From positions 248,001 to 312,000 of the forward strand of contig JAKMXF010000322.1 of NCBI GenBank assembly GCA_024704765.1: 64,000 bases of DNA, given 5' to 3'. The position numbers and the translations under genes were made by a program. The notes beneath the pieces are model-generated. The model saw nothing but the letters and a program-made list of their open reading frames with translations, searched no databases and was not told the origin of the DNA. This document shows positions 25,160-36,009 of the stretch, in pieces (the first letter of the stretch is position 1; each line of letters opens with the position of its first letter). This stretch comes from Oopsacas minuta. Its lineage: Eukaryota; Porifera; Hexactinellida; Lyssacinosida; Leucopsacidae.

Positions 25160-28100
25160 TTATTTTTTAGGGAATAATTTCTGTAGTTTGGTAAGATATT
25201 TTATATCTTCTCTCTCTTCCGTAGGTTGTGTTATTAAGGTATCGTGTTGCCGGGTTGGAATGAAGTCTAGAGAATGTGTTCTCTTGACTGGACTCGTTGG
25301 CTTTTTGAGTGTACACAGGGATATAGCTTGAGGTATATTGGCGAACCAGTTTCCAAGAGTTTCTGAATCTTTGGTCTAAAGGAAAGTAATAGTGTTTTCG
25401 CTGGTAAATACCATAGGTAGCTACGATATTCGGCCTAATACTCAACTGTCTAGCTTTTCCGACATACGTTGAGGTACGCTTAAAGTATCTTATAAGTTGA
25501 ATTATTCAAATTTTTTATACAACACTGCAAACCCTCCTGGACTAGCTGGACTATCCCAGGATTTTTACAAGAATTCCATTGAAATAATTGCAAATTTCTG
25601 TATATTTTTCCCAAATGAATGCATACAAATTCTATCTATGGATGCAAAACTTGGGTAGTTTTCGAAAATCCTAAGAATTACGCTCGTTGGTAAGTATGTG
25701 ATAGTCCTGACTAAACCATAATGTTTTGCTTAACACTAGTCGAAGCTCGTTAATACGATTTCCGGTAAAGCGAACATATTTGAACGTCCGTTGGTGTTCG
25801 TACTAACCTGGAATAGGTAAGAAGCGCCTGTAGCACTAATAACCCTAAACACAAGCCCTTTCTTCGTATAATCAGTTGGCATCTCACATAGAGCACCTAG
25901 TAACATTAATTCAGGGCCTAGAGGATTGTTAACAGCCATCTCTACAGGATCCTTGTAGAATTCTAATCTGTCATTCTTTAGTTGTACAAATACATCTTTC
26001 CAGGGTCTCTTCATTGGCTTGCGATTCTCTGAGATATATTCTTGTTTACGAGATAGAAATCCCTGAAAACAAAAAACTACATAAATACAGTAAATGTATC
26101 CACAACATTATTATACGTCGCTAATAGATTGCGAAATAAGCAACTGACTTTATCTGAAATAATAGATAAGGTGTTTATTAGCTTTTAACACCCTTGGACA
26201 GGGGTCAACTCCTGTTATATCTAACACGGATATATCGAAGTGCGAATTGTACAAATATGGTCCCAAACCGTCAGATTATCATATATTTTATCGGTGATAT
26301 CAAAGTTATTATCACGGTTCCTTGAGCTTCGATATGACAGGAATTGGCTGTACCATGAATCAGCATTATATGCATGAATTCTATATCATTTAATTATTTC
26401 ACAGCATTTTCAAGTAGCGGGGTTAGCTACACTTTCCAAGAGAGGACTATACTAGAGGTAATATGGGGAACATAACTTCGAACCTGCATAATTAGACGTC
26501 TGTCAGGATCAGGTTTCGTAGAAACAGCAGTGGGAGGATCTTTAGCTTTGAAACCAATGATAACATCTTCTTTAGTGAAAGACACACGCTTTCTGTTCTC
26601 CTCTGGAGAAGCTGTATCCATAGAATTTGTATCAGTATCATATCCCAGCAATGCCTAAAACCAGGATAAGGTAACCATAATGGTCAATTGGAATTCATAA
26701 TATAACTCACTTTAAAGTCGAATGCATTCTCTACAACAGGTACTTCTTGCAGTGTAGCAACTTCGTGAACTCTACTAAGACCAGCAAACTCATCACCATC
26801 TTTCATATATGTAGCATCTTCACTCATAAACACCTTCTCAATAGCTATATCTTCGAAATAACAAGAATCATCATCACTATCATCACCGATGTCCAACACG
26901 CGATGCACAGGGCTTGGTCTAGCCGGATCGCCATCTATTGGTTCCTGTGTATACACGAAATTGGCTAGTTTAGATATGTCGAACGTGTGCACTTGCTCAA
27001 CTCTAACTTCTACTGCTATTTCGTCAACTACAGGCTCAATATCTGGCTCGATATCAGGCTCAATCGTGTTGATTATCGTTACGTCATTAGTATTGTCCTC
27101 AAGTGAAATAGGGGGAAAAGTTTCCTCTGGGACAGGAGTATCCACGTGATCCTCCTCTTTAATCGAATCAAGGAAATTATAGGAATCTGTAAAACTTGGT
27201 TGAGTAGATAGATCTAAATCATAGGCGGCAGGATCTGCAATAGTGAAATCACTGATTGAATATGTTTCTGTTGGGATAAGGGAGGATTCCAATGAAGCAA
27301 GCTCGTCGTCAGGGATAGTAACTTCAGGCTGTGAAATCTCCATCTATAAAGTCAAGAGAAAATGTACAACATAGCGTATACGTTTACTGTCAACCCCTGT
27401 CATATCGAAGCTCAAGTGACCGTGATAATAACTTTGATATAACCGGAAATATGTTACTTTGACGGTTTGGGACCATATTTGTACAATTCACACTTCGATA
27501 TATCCGTGTTAGACATAACGGGGAGTTGACTGTACATCAATCCTTACGTTTAATAGTTTATCAATATTGTCCTGACACCATTTCTCCCAGTAGTCCAGGG
27601 TAGCGTCTTTATCGACTTCATCAATCTTCTCAATTCTCTTAAAACATTCAGATTCTATATCATTAATCTTATTCATCATATCTTTACGGCTGAAAAGTGC
27701 CTTGGTTTGTGACCAAACGTCTTTCGTAGTGCTCAGCGATTTCGTAACAGAGAACGCATCTTGCTGTATTTCTTGAATATCATCCATAGCTAGAGAGTTC
27801 TCTGGGTCACGACTAGCAGCTAGAAGTAAGGGTAAGTCTTTGCAAGCCATTTGATGAGATTGTAGTAGAGCTTCTATTACATTGTGTTCATCTGGTAGTG
27901 AATCCTGTAGTAATTACAAGATTAATCAGAAATCGATCAAAATAGTTCAACTTGCAGGAAATTTTGTATTACGCTATAGGCAGGTAGTACTTAAATTTGG
28001 GTACACTGACCCATTGGTGGTCCACATACTACAGCAGAGGGGTCCACAGGATCTCAAAATTCGTATTGCAGTTTATGGAAGGGGGTCTACAGAATGTGTT

Positions 28101-31100
28101 AGAATTAGTATCGGGGTCAGTCAACGCGTGAAAAGGTTGGGAGTAATTGTTATAATTGTTCTCTTGAAAAGCCAATACTTTTATTTGCATCATAGGCATG
28201 GTTATTTAGGATTTAATGGCACTTGAATGGTTACAAAGGAGTGGTTACGTTACCGAAAATATTCTAATTTATTCATATTAACCTGTTTGGCTATATTCTC
28301 AATCTTCTCATCCAACTGACTACTCCCTCTTTCCAACATACGTACTGTCTTAACTATAGGATCTCTAACTACTACTGATTTAGCTACCAACAGTACAGAT
28401 CGACATGTCTCTACTAGATCGTGATAAGATTGTGATAAAGTCTGCATTCCTGTTGACAATTCTGTTGACTGGGTAGGTGTTAGTTTGCTACTTGTCAATG
28501 CTTGATGTTTCTTAGTATTCTCTGAATAAATAGACTCTGCTGTTTTCAGTGAATGGTCGCATAGAATTGGTAAGATCTATTGCATATGAAGTAATTAAGA
28601 TAGAATTACAGTGTAACATCCACAAACGGAGTGCCAAGGACACCGAAATGCTACTCTGTTCGTGGAGGTTACACTGTATACAGTAGAATGTATATTGCAG
28701 CATCAAATTTTTAACGCAGTACATGTAGCTGGAAACTGAAAATTTGAACACGGAACCGTATTGGCAAGAGGGTTAATAAGGTTTGCATACCTTACCTTTG
28801 TGAGAGGAATATCATCCTTGAAGTTCGAAGGCTTTGGTATTCTGTTTTTAATCTTATCAAATAGCTTAGCTGATTCTCCAATATACAAAATGAACTCATA
28901 ATATTTGAGGGACAACTCCATTTTCTGAATATTATCACTCACATACATCTGTTTAAGTGGCCAAATCGCCTTAACTTCTTCAGAAAGCTGAAAATTTGAA
29001 GGAAAATCCTCTAACAAATTCGTATAGATTTTTGGGGCTACTTCAGTTAGAACAAATCCAAAATATTTGAGAATCGTAACTGTTGAATGCCTTGGATGTT
29101 CTCTAGTCGTTTCATTAAAACTGTTGAAATTTTGTTGTAGCCATTCTTTGAATGATTGTATAACTCCAAGGAAGATTGCTTTATCCTTGTGTTCCAAATT
29201 ATAGTCAGCTAACAGTATACTCAGTTTTTCTGTTAGATTCTTAACTTTCCATACAATGTTACTTCGTATGGCGTCCAATTCCAAATTCTGATCGCAGCCA
29301 GCTACAAAATCAGCTACAATTTGTGGGTATTCATCTAGGACACTCAATTCTTTGAGTTTAGTAAATATTGAAAAAATGAATTCAATTTCGTTCAATCTAT
29401 CAAGACTCTCACTTAGTTTAAATTCTGAATCGAGTATTTCCTCGCGTTTTGATATATCCTGATCACGGGCCTTTATATCCTCAATAAGCTTTTCGTTAGA
29501 ATTTTTCAGAGTATTGAACTTTTCATGAAAAGAAGTAGTTTGAAATTTCAAGTCAGGATATAGTGATAGTTCATTCAAAAAAGTTTCACAAGTTTTCGTT
29601 TCAATGAGAAATTGTTTATGCTTACATTTGTAGCCTTCTACCTGGTTTAAATTCGATTTCTCGATGGGAATAAGGTTTTTAAGTTGCTCACTGCCTATCA
29701 TATTGCGTTGAATATACTCATCAATTCGTATAGCATGTCTAAGCCATTTGTCTTTTGCTATAAGTTTAAGATCAAGTTCTTCAATCTGTCTTTTCAATTC
29801 TGGGATCTAAAGAATAAAGCAATATATAAATATTGGGTCGTTGCTAGGGGGGAGGGGGAATGTAGATAAAATTCTGTATCATGACCGCACCCAGGCCGAC
29901 TAGATTCTGGTCAGATTTTCCCCTGGTGATAGAAGATTAACTTGACCAAAAAATGACGTATAGAACCTGTGGTCACAGCACATGGCCAAGTTTGGCCCAA
30001 CTTACCTTGGTCAGGAGATCAGATCCAGGATGTTTGTCAGTTATCTCTTTCTCAAGTTTATTTAGAAGGTTTGGTAGACCGTATATATATGTTGAACTCT
30101 TATGATTTTCCGTCAAACTGTCTGCCAACTCTATCCCATTAAGTTCATCCTCCAAACTCTCCAATTTATCTTCAAATAACTTCGCATTTACTACATTCGA
30201 TTCAGCAGTATCTTTGTCTTTAATCTGCCCTAAGACCAAGGCAACTTCATCAATAAAATCAGTCAATTCTGTATCAGCATGCTCTAAAGTAGCTTGTATC
30301 TTATTCATAATATTATCAGGGAAAGATTCATATTGATCATTCGGTTTATTTTCTGTAACCCAATCTTTCATATTTTTTGCCCAATTAGTTAGATCATTTA
30401 ATCTCCGCTTCCCAAGCCCAGAAATTCCAGTCTTGGTCTCTTTTGCCCACATCGACTCTGTTGTAGCTCGTCTGTCAATTATGTAATACTTCAACCAACA
30501 TTTTATCAGTGAATGCAATTCTGTCATATTTGATAGAGCCTCAGAGATTGTATTCTCAAGATGTGTAAGTTTAGGCGTAAAAATTCGCGATGTTTGGTCG
30601 GGTCCAATCAAATTATTGCATTCTGATTTGTATTTTGAGATTCTTGGGGGTTTATCGTCCATGTTGAAGTTGTGAGAAATGTATTTGATGAGTTCTAATA
30701 ATGTTGAAGATTTGACTGAAAGAACTTGTGTTTCTTCAAAATTTGGAGTTTTCAAAAGCTGATTTCGTAGTTGTGGGATTTCGGTTAAATTCAATCGATC
30801 TACAACATTTTGCATAGGCGAAAGTTCTCTCACAATCTTAAGAAAAAGAGAAATACAGCCAGAATTATTTGAATTATCCGCCATGGTTTGTTGCAACATC
30901 TGCCATTTCTTCTGCACTTCCTTTCCTTTCTCTCTACCATCAGCATTTCCTGAATGATATAGCTCATTTATCAACTTTTCATAAACAGGTTTTTGGTCTG
31001 CAACTTGCTTTAGAGTGTAATCATGATTCTTAACTTGATCCTGGAGCTCAAAGGTAGGAAGAGGATCATCATTCAAAGTATCTAACACAATCTCATTATT

Positions 31101-34100
31101 AAGAGAATCACATAATTCCATAAATGCTCCAGCATCTTCCATTAATTTCTTATTCTTCTCACGATCTCTAAAAAACACCAAAAAAATTAAATTTACTCTG
31201 GAATATACAAATCAAAACATACTTCGCCTTTTTCGACAAATCCGTGATTCTATCATAAAGATTAGTGCATTCAGAGTCAATTTCATTCTTCAAAGCCTCG
31301 CAATCTGATTGAGAAAATGGGTCCAAATTATGTAAGTCAGATTCAAATCCATCGGCAAGTGTGTTTTGAAACTTTTCTATCTCAGTTTGGAACATTTGGA
31401 ATTTAGTTTCAGTCTGTGCGGAAGGTGTTTCAGCTATTTTATCCAATTCTTTTGATTTATCTTCTAAATAATCTTTACCAGCTTCAAGTCTTGCCTTTAT
31501 TGTTAATCGTTTTAAAGCATTTTTGTTCTTCTTTTGTTTGTCAGAAACTGATTTTTTGAGACCGGATAGTAAGATCAAATTCTCGCCATCTGTCTCTTAT
31601 ACACATCTGAGTTTGAGTCTCTTCAAAACATGTCATGAGTAATGCAGTATCTTTCAGTTCGATTTCTTGTGTTTTTACTCTATAAAAATGAAAATATTTC
31701 AAAATATAATTATCGAACGCAAAATAAAATATACTTTTCTAGATCAGTTGCCTCAACTGGCAATTCATCAATAATTTTCTGCTTTTCCTTGAGTAATTTC
31801 TTGAGGTTTTCTGGATTAATTAAATGTTGTTTTCTAGAAGATTCTATTTGTTCTGTAACTCTTTTGAGAAGTTGAGTAATGAGGGGCTGTGTATAATTAA
31901 GTAATTCTTCAATTTTTTGTGTTTTTACTTTGACTTCAATTTGTTCTGTGAAATCTGGACAAGGCGGGAGAGCGATTGTTTGAATCGGACACCCAGTCAA
32001 AAGGCTAGAAAATTTGATAATAATAGTATTGTTAATAAAGAGATAGAACATAAAAAATTAGTTCGATATGATCGATGAAATGTATGTTTACTTTGACTGT
32101 TTGGGACCATATTTGTACAATTCAAGGCTTCTATATAAGTGGGTATTTGGATATAACGGGGGGACTGTACCTGTTTACTAGTTCTGGATAGCTGGATAAA
32201 TCTTGTTGAAAGTCAGTTAAAGTTTGTATCTCTGCTTTGCCAAGCTTTTCCCCGTTATTAACTTGTCTATTCATGCGATTAACCTTCCCTTTGACACCTG
32301 TCAAATGTGTTATAATATCATCTAGTTCTTCCTGCAAGCTTGTAAGCCAACCATTATTCAAACAAGTTTTCTGTTTGGAATTGCATCTATCGATTAATTC
32401 TTTGCTTTTTAGCTGTAAATCGTCTTTCCCTTCATAGTCGGATAGTAAGTCTTCAACACGATTCTCAATTGTGAGAGATCTATTCCTTATAATCCCGATT
32501 TTAGATAAATAGTCAAGCGTTTCTTTTGGGGTACTCGGCGATGTGAGTTGAGAAAATTGTGAATTTAAGTTTTTCAGTTCGTCATTAGTGATTTGTATGA
32601 TATTATTCCTTAATCGGAGAGGGTCATTAACTTTATTCCTCCTTCTAGCTTTTTCTATTAAACTTAAGAGAATGTCTTTCGTAGGATTAATTAACTCTCT
32701 TAACTCTTTGTATAGAGTTAATAGAGATTGGAATAACTCTGCTAATTCAGGTTTTTCAGGAAGAGAATGTGATTTCTTGTCCAAGGTGCTGATATGCTCA
32801 ATTATCTGAGAGATACTGACATCGATGACATTTTCAAATACTTGTACTTCAGTGTATGGGACTAGTGGATCTTCTGACACTGGAACGACATCTAGCCCTA
32901 AAAATCATTCAAATTACAGATTTTATCACCACTATCAAGGATACGAATTCTGGCAAAGAAATGCAAAATTTGACAGGCCCTTTGAGTTCATATTAACGAG
33001 AGTTTGAAGATAACTATGTCTAACTCCTGTTATATCGAACACGGATATATCAAAATACCCAGCTATATCAAACTCCGCGATAATTGCATCAATATGGCTG
33101 GAGCTCTGGTCATATGGAAGTAAGTATCGCGGTCCCTTGAGCTTCTATGTGACAGAAGTTAACTGGATGTAAATTAAAGGTTTAATATACCTTGGAATTT
33201 GAGATTTGTATACTTAAGACGAGGTTCGATGCCTTCGTATAACTCTTTGAGTTCAGGGTAGTGTATGTTAACAACAAACAACGCGTGTTTTGCCTGAATT
33301 ATTAGCTTTGCTTTTTCATAAGCAGACTCAATTTCGTCTTTCTCTTCAATTTTCTAAAAATGAGGGAAATAAAAATCTCATTGGTAACAAAAATATGTAC
33401 ATACCAATTGGACTGATTTGTATTTGAGAGTCTTCAGTGCTGTTATGTTATTTTCAAGTGGAGAAATTCTGTCTGAAAAGGTGTCAAAATATGAACATAA
33501 TGAGATTAACTTGTCGAGTTGAGATTTGCAAGTGGCAGGATCTTCTGATGGTTTTACTGGGATTTCACTGTTCCGTTCTTTCAATTGTGTTTCTAACCTA
33601 AAATACAGTGTAACTTGGACGTTAATAATACTCAAACTAACAAATCCTCACATTTTGCCTGTAATAAGAGCTAATACATTAGTAAACATGAAAGTACTTA
33701 CGATTTAGCTCGTTTATTAAATCTCCTCAAAACTTTATCAACCTCCTTCAAATGCTTTATGCATAACAACAGATTCAGCCTATAGGAATGTTCAACTTTT
33801 GTAAGTTCTTCAAACTGAAAATCAAGTTCTTGAGGAATGAGGCCAGGGGGTGCTTGATAAGGTGTGAAATTGAAGGATTTGGCTCTAATCAATAATTCCG
33901 TGTAAATGCCAAATAAGTCCATTAAATCTTTGATTTTGGAATTCTTGTCTTCATTTAGATAAGACTTATGTGAATCTGCAAACAACAAATAAATTTCACA
34001 ACATATAACAATATAACGCTTAAAACTGACCGAGTAAAGAATTAAGTTCGTCCAAATCATATTCTTTCAACTTTTCTGTATCTCTGAAGAATATTTCTTG

Positions 34101-35702
34101 TGTTTCCAACCATGTAACAAACTCTTTTGCTTTATTTTCGTATTCGTTACTGTCTCTTAGAAACTCGAGAGCTTTTCTCAACACGGAATGGATTTTACGA
34201 GATGCTACAAATTTTTAACACAATAATAAACCTCTGCAAAAGCAATATAAATTTTACTAACCTTGAATTTTCTTTCCTCCTTGGTTGAAGAACTGATATA
34301 AACTGCAAATGTATAAAAACATAGAACGTTCATCTCCGTACTTCACAACATCTTCAGCATCCAATAATGGTGGAATATCTACATGCATTCATAGTTTATG
34401 GAACATAACAAGATTAACAACATATATAGCGCAACTGTCAATAAATTCATTTGATATGCTATGGTTTCGGCACAGATTATAATTTAAGATTTTTAGCAAA
34501 AACATACATTCATTGTGTAACACATATCTAGAGTGCAGGTTATGTATATACAATTTTATGGGCTATACTCACCCAGTTGTTTGTGTGCAACATTAAAAGC
34601 ATTAGAAAGACAAGCTTCTGGATCTGATCTGTCCAATTGATCGAATTTGATAAGTTCGGGACGGTTATGGTGGATGAGAGCATTGAATGCGAGACCGTCT
34701 TGCCAGCTAGATGTAAAGTTCTTCAATTCGACGCCCGGGTATCCTTCCGTTTGATGTTGACACCATAAAAGCAAGGCCTAAAGGACATAATGTAATACAA
34801 ATAAAATCTGTGCCGACAGCATAATGCATCAATTGGCATTTGAAGCCAGATCAAAAGTCGTATGCTATTACTGAACTTACAGATTTCTTGCCCTTATAAT
34901 CTTGAGATTCTAAATCAGTGCCAGCCAACTGGAATCTTAAAAATATCATAAAAATCATTCCAAGCGTCCGTCGTTCATCTCCTTCAGCAATATTCTCTGC
35001 GCTTATAGAAGCCTAAGACACATATATAGAAATACACTTAGAAACGGCTGTGTATGTTCAAATCAAACTACAAGAATTTAAGGAATGTTAAGGTGTCAAT
35101 ACAAAGTTTGTGGACTCTGACTTACATTTCGGGCACTCTGACCTACATTTTCGCAATTTTGAGCCTAATCAAATTTAGTTTTCCAGATATGACCATGCGA
35201 AGTTATTGTGGAATAATATTTGTCCAGATTTCTACATTTGCGAGCCCTAACAGCACTAAAATTGTGTCCAGCTCACCTTGTTCAGATATACTTTATGCTC
35301 GATCAAGAATTTGACACAAGCATTCAGATTCTGCATGTAGTGAATACGCATGTTTCCTTTAGCAGGTTTTGCAACTGTTTCGCTACTCAATTTCTGTAAT
35401 AATTTGATCAACCTCAAACCATCCCTAAAATCGATGTAAAGATCTGTGATTTGATCTTTGATATTGAGGTACTTATTGCATAACCTCGTAAAAGTTCCTT
35501 TTTGCATTTCATCGTGCTTCATACGTAGATGTGTTACCAGTTCATTAGTAGTCCCTGTAAATGTAGCCTGACTCTCAGTACTTATCAGACTAGAGATACT
35601 TGAAATGGACGAGTAGAGTTTGAATTTTTTAGCAGCATCAAGTTTCGAGGGGTCCTCAGGCGAATCGAAGTGAAAAGTAGGAATCGTATTTCCTTCAGCC
35701 AT
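25160..35702 (-). CDS. SPTB: Beta-spectrin, complete gene
   Basis: Membrane-skeleton protein that pairs with alpha-spectrin and cross-links actin under the plasma membrane. The ATG is at 35702-35700 and the TAA at 25162-25160. Exons, minus order: 35702-35277, 35012-34881, 34777-34573, 34378-34262, 34204-34031, 33975-33702, 33597-33405, 33353-33191, 32897-32171, 32004-31735, 31679-31223, 31167-30006, 29806-28796, 28576-28283, 27904-27548, 27343-26711, 26654-26484, 26062-25808 and 25375-25160. All phases agree once a 19-bp adapter at 31590-31608 is discounted, giving about 2,405 aa, the usual family length. Two N-terminal CH domains are clear ([15 protein letters not shown] and [27 protein letters not shown] and [20 protein letters not shown]). 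Diverged helical spectrin repeats follow, then an acidic linker and a C-terminal PH domain ([21 protein letters not shown] joined to [14 protein letters not shown]). Confidence 0.92.
26195..26352. mobile_element. Pogo-like MITE, near full length
   Basis: GTCAACTCCTGTTATATCTAACAC at the left and CTTCGATATGACAGGAATTGGCTGTA at the right are imperfect inverted ends. The shared core AATTGTACAAATATGGTCCC is present. It lies in the beta-spectrin intron 26063-26483. Confidence 0.65.
27385..27534. mobile_element. Pogo-like MITE filling most of a beta-spectrin intron
   Basis: TTACTGTCAACCCCTGTCATATCG and AACGGGGAGTTGACTGTACA are inverted ends with TA at each boundary. The element is about 150 of the 204 bp of intron 27344-27547 and lies about 8 bp from the splice donor on the gene strand. 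Confidence 0.7.
27988..28140. mobile_element. hAT-like degenerate element in a beta-spectrin intron
   Basis: It contains TTGGTGGTCCACA, GGGGTCCACAGGATCTCAAAA and a right end ACGCGTGAAAAGGTTGGGAG, the reverse of the CTCCCAACCTTTTCACG type end seen at 24831 and 48976. It lies in intron 27905-28282. No intact target duplication is seen. Confidence 0.45.
28607..28680. mobile_element. 74-bp palindromic element, CAGTGTAACATCCAC ends, TA-flanked
   Basis: CAGTGTAACATCCAC at the left and GTGGAGGTTACACTG at the right are inverted repeats between TA dinucleotides. It sits about 30 bp upstream, on the gene strand, of the acceptor of beta-spectrin exon 28576-28283. Confidence 0.6.
31590..31608. other. 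Tn5 mosaic-end (transposase adapter) sequence inside a beta-spectrin exon
   Basis: CTGTCTCTTATACACATCT, exactly the 19-bp hyperactive Tn5 mosaic end used in tagmentation libraries, lies inside exon 31679-31223. With it, the gene-strand frame meets a TAA within the adapter. Discounting the 19 bp makes the exon 438 bp and its phases fit both neighbours. It is almost certainly an assembly or adapter artefact, not biology. Confidence 0.92.
32068..32170. mobile_element. Pogo-like MITE whose terminus forms a beta-spectrin splice donor
   Basis: Partial copy with the core CTGTTTGGGACCATATTTGTACAATTC and the end ATAACGGGGGGACTGTAC. On the gene strand, exon 32897-32171 ends ...AACAG and the intron opens GTACAGTCCCC. 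The donor GT therefore straddles the TA target site and the element's terminal CAGT. Confidence 0.65.
33005..33175. mobile_element. Pogo-like MITE, degenerate copy
   Basis: CTAACTCCTGTTATATCGAACACGG at the left and CGCGGTCCCTTGAGCTTCTATGTGACAGAAGTTAACTGG at the right match the family. The central part has diverged. It lies in beta-spectrin intron 32898-33190, about 15 bp from the donor. Confidence 0.55.
34430..34510. repeat. End fragment of a GTGCCGACAGCAT-type palindromic family
   Basis: ATGCTATGGTTTCGGCACAGATTATAA is an inverted relative of the ends at 34806 and 41549. It lies in beta-spectrin intron 34379-34572. Confidence 0.4.
34800..34875. repeat. Copy of the GTGCCGACAGCAT-type palindromic family
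   Basis: AAAATCTGTGCCGACAGCATAATGC opens the copy and TCGTATGCTATTACTG closes it. It lies in beta-spectrin intron 34778-34880, one intron away from the previous fragment. Confidence 0.4.
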
Positions 35703-36009
35703 AATATTCTACAAATACAAACAAACAAATTCTCCTTTTTATACATGTCTATCAGAATTGGTAGAATGTTTGCGCTTAGATTCCTTTTAGAAGCCAAAAA
35801 TCAAAATATGGCACGTAATTGCGAATTTCGGTGTGTGTGGCCTTCACACAGTTGCAATATGCATTACAAATAGATGATGACAAGATCCTTGGTCAGTTAC
35901 CACTAACTCAAAGTATTCCTGTGCTTCCCACTTTACAGGGTTAGCACAAGTATAAATTCTTTCCAGCACAATATGTATTGTGCAACTCACAATTATACTG
36001 AATTGCTCA
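35703..36009. promoter_or_regulatory. Candidate bidirectional promoter between beta-spectrin and FOXO
   Basis: Only 307 bp separate the two divergent start codons (35702 minus, 36010 plus), so the promoters or 5' leaders must share this DNA unless either gene has upstream non-coding exons. A TATAAA-like string on the plus strand lies at about 35951, 59 bp before the FOXO ATG. The palindrome CACAATATGTATTGTG lies at about 35969. No transcription start can be read from sequence alone. Confidence 0.5.

Noticed and set aside
25167-25445. 92-codon minus-strand open frame at the beta-spectrin 3' end
   Set aside because: It is a different frame of the true last exon. From the acceptor at 25376 the frame reading [14 protein letters not shown] completes the PH domain and ends at 25160.
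31590-31608. Reading the 19-bp sequence as a natural Tn5-type insertion
   Set aside because: It is the exact library mosaic end, without transposon body, partner end or 9-bp target duplication, so adapter carry-over is the simple explanation.
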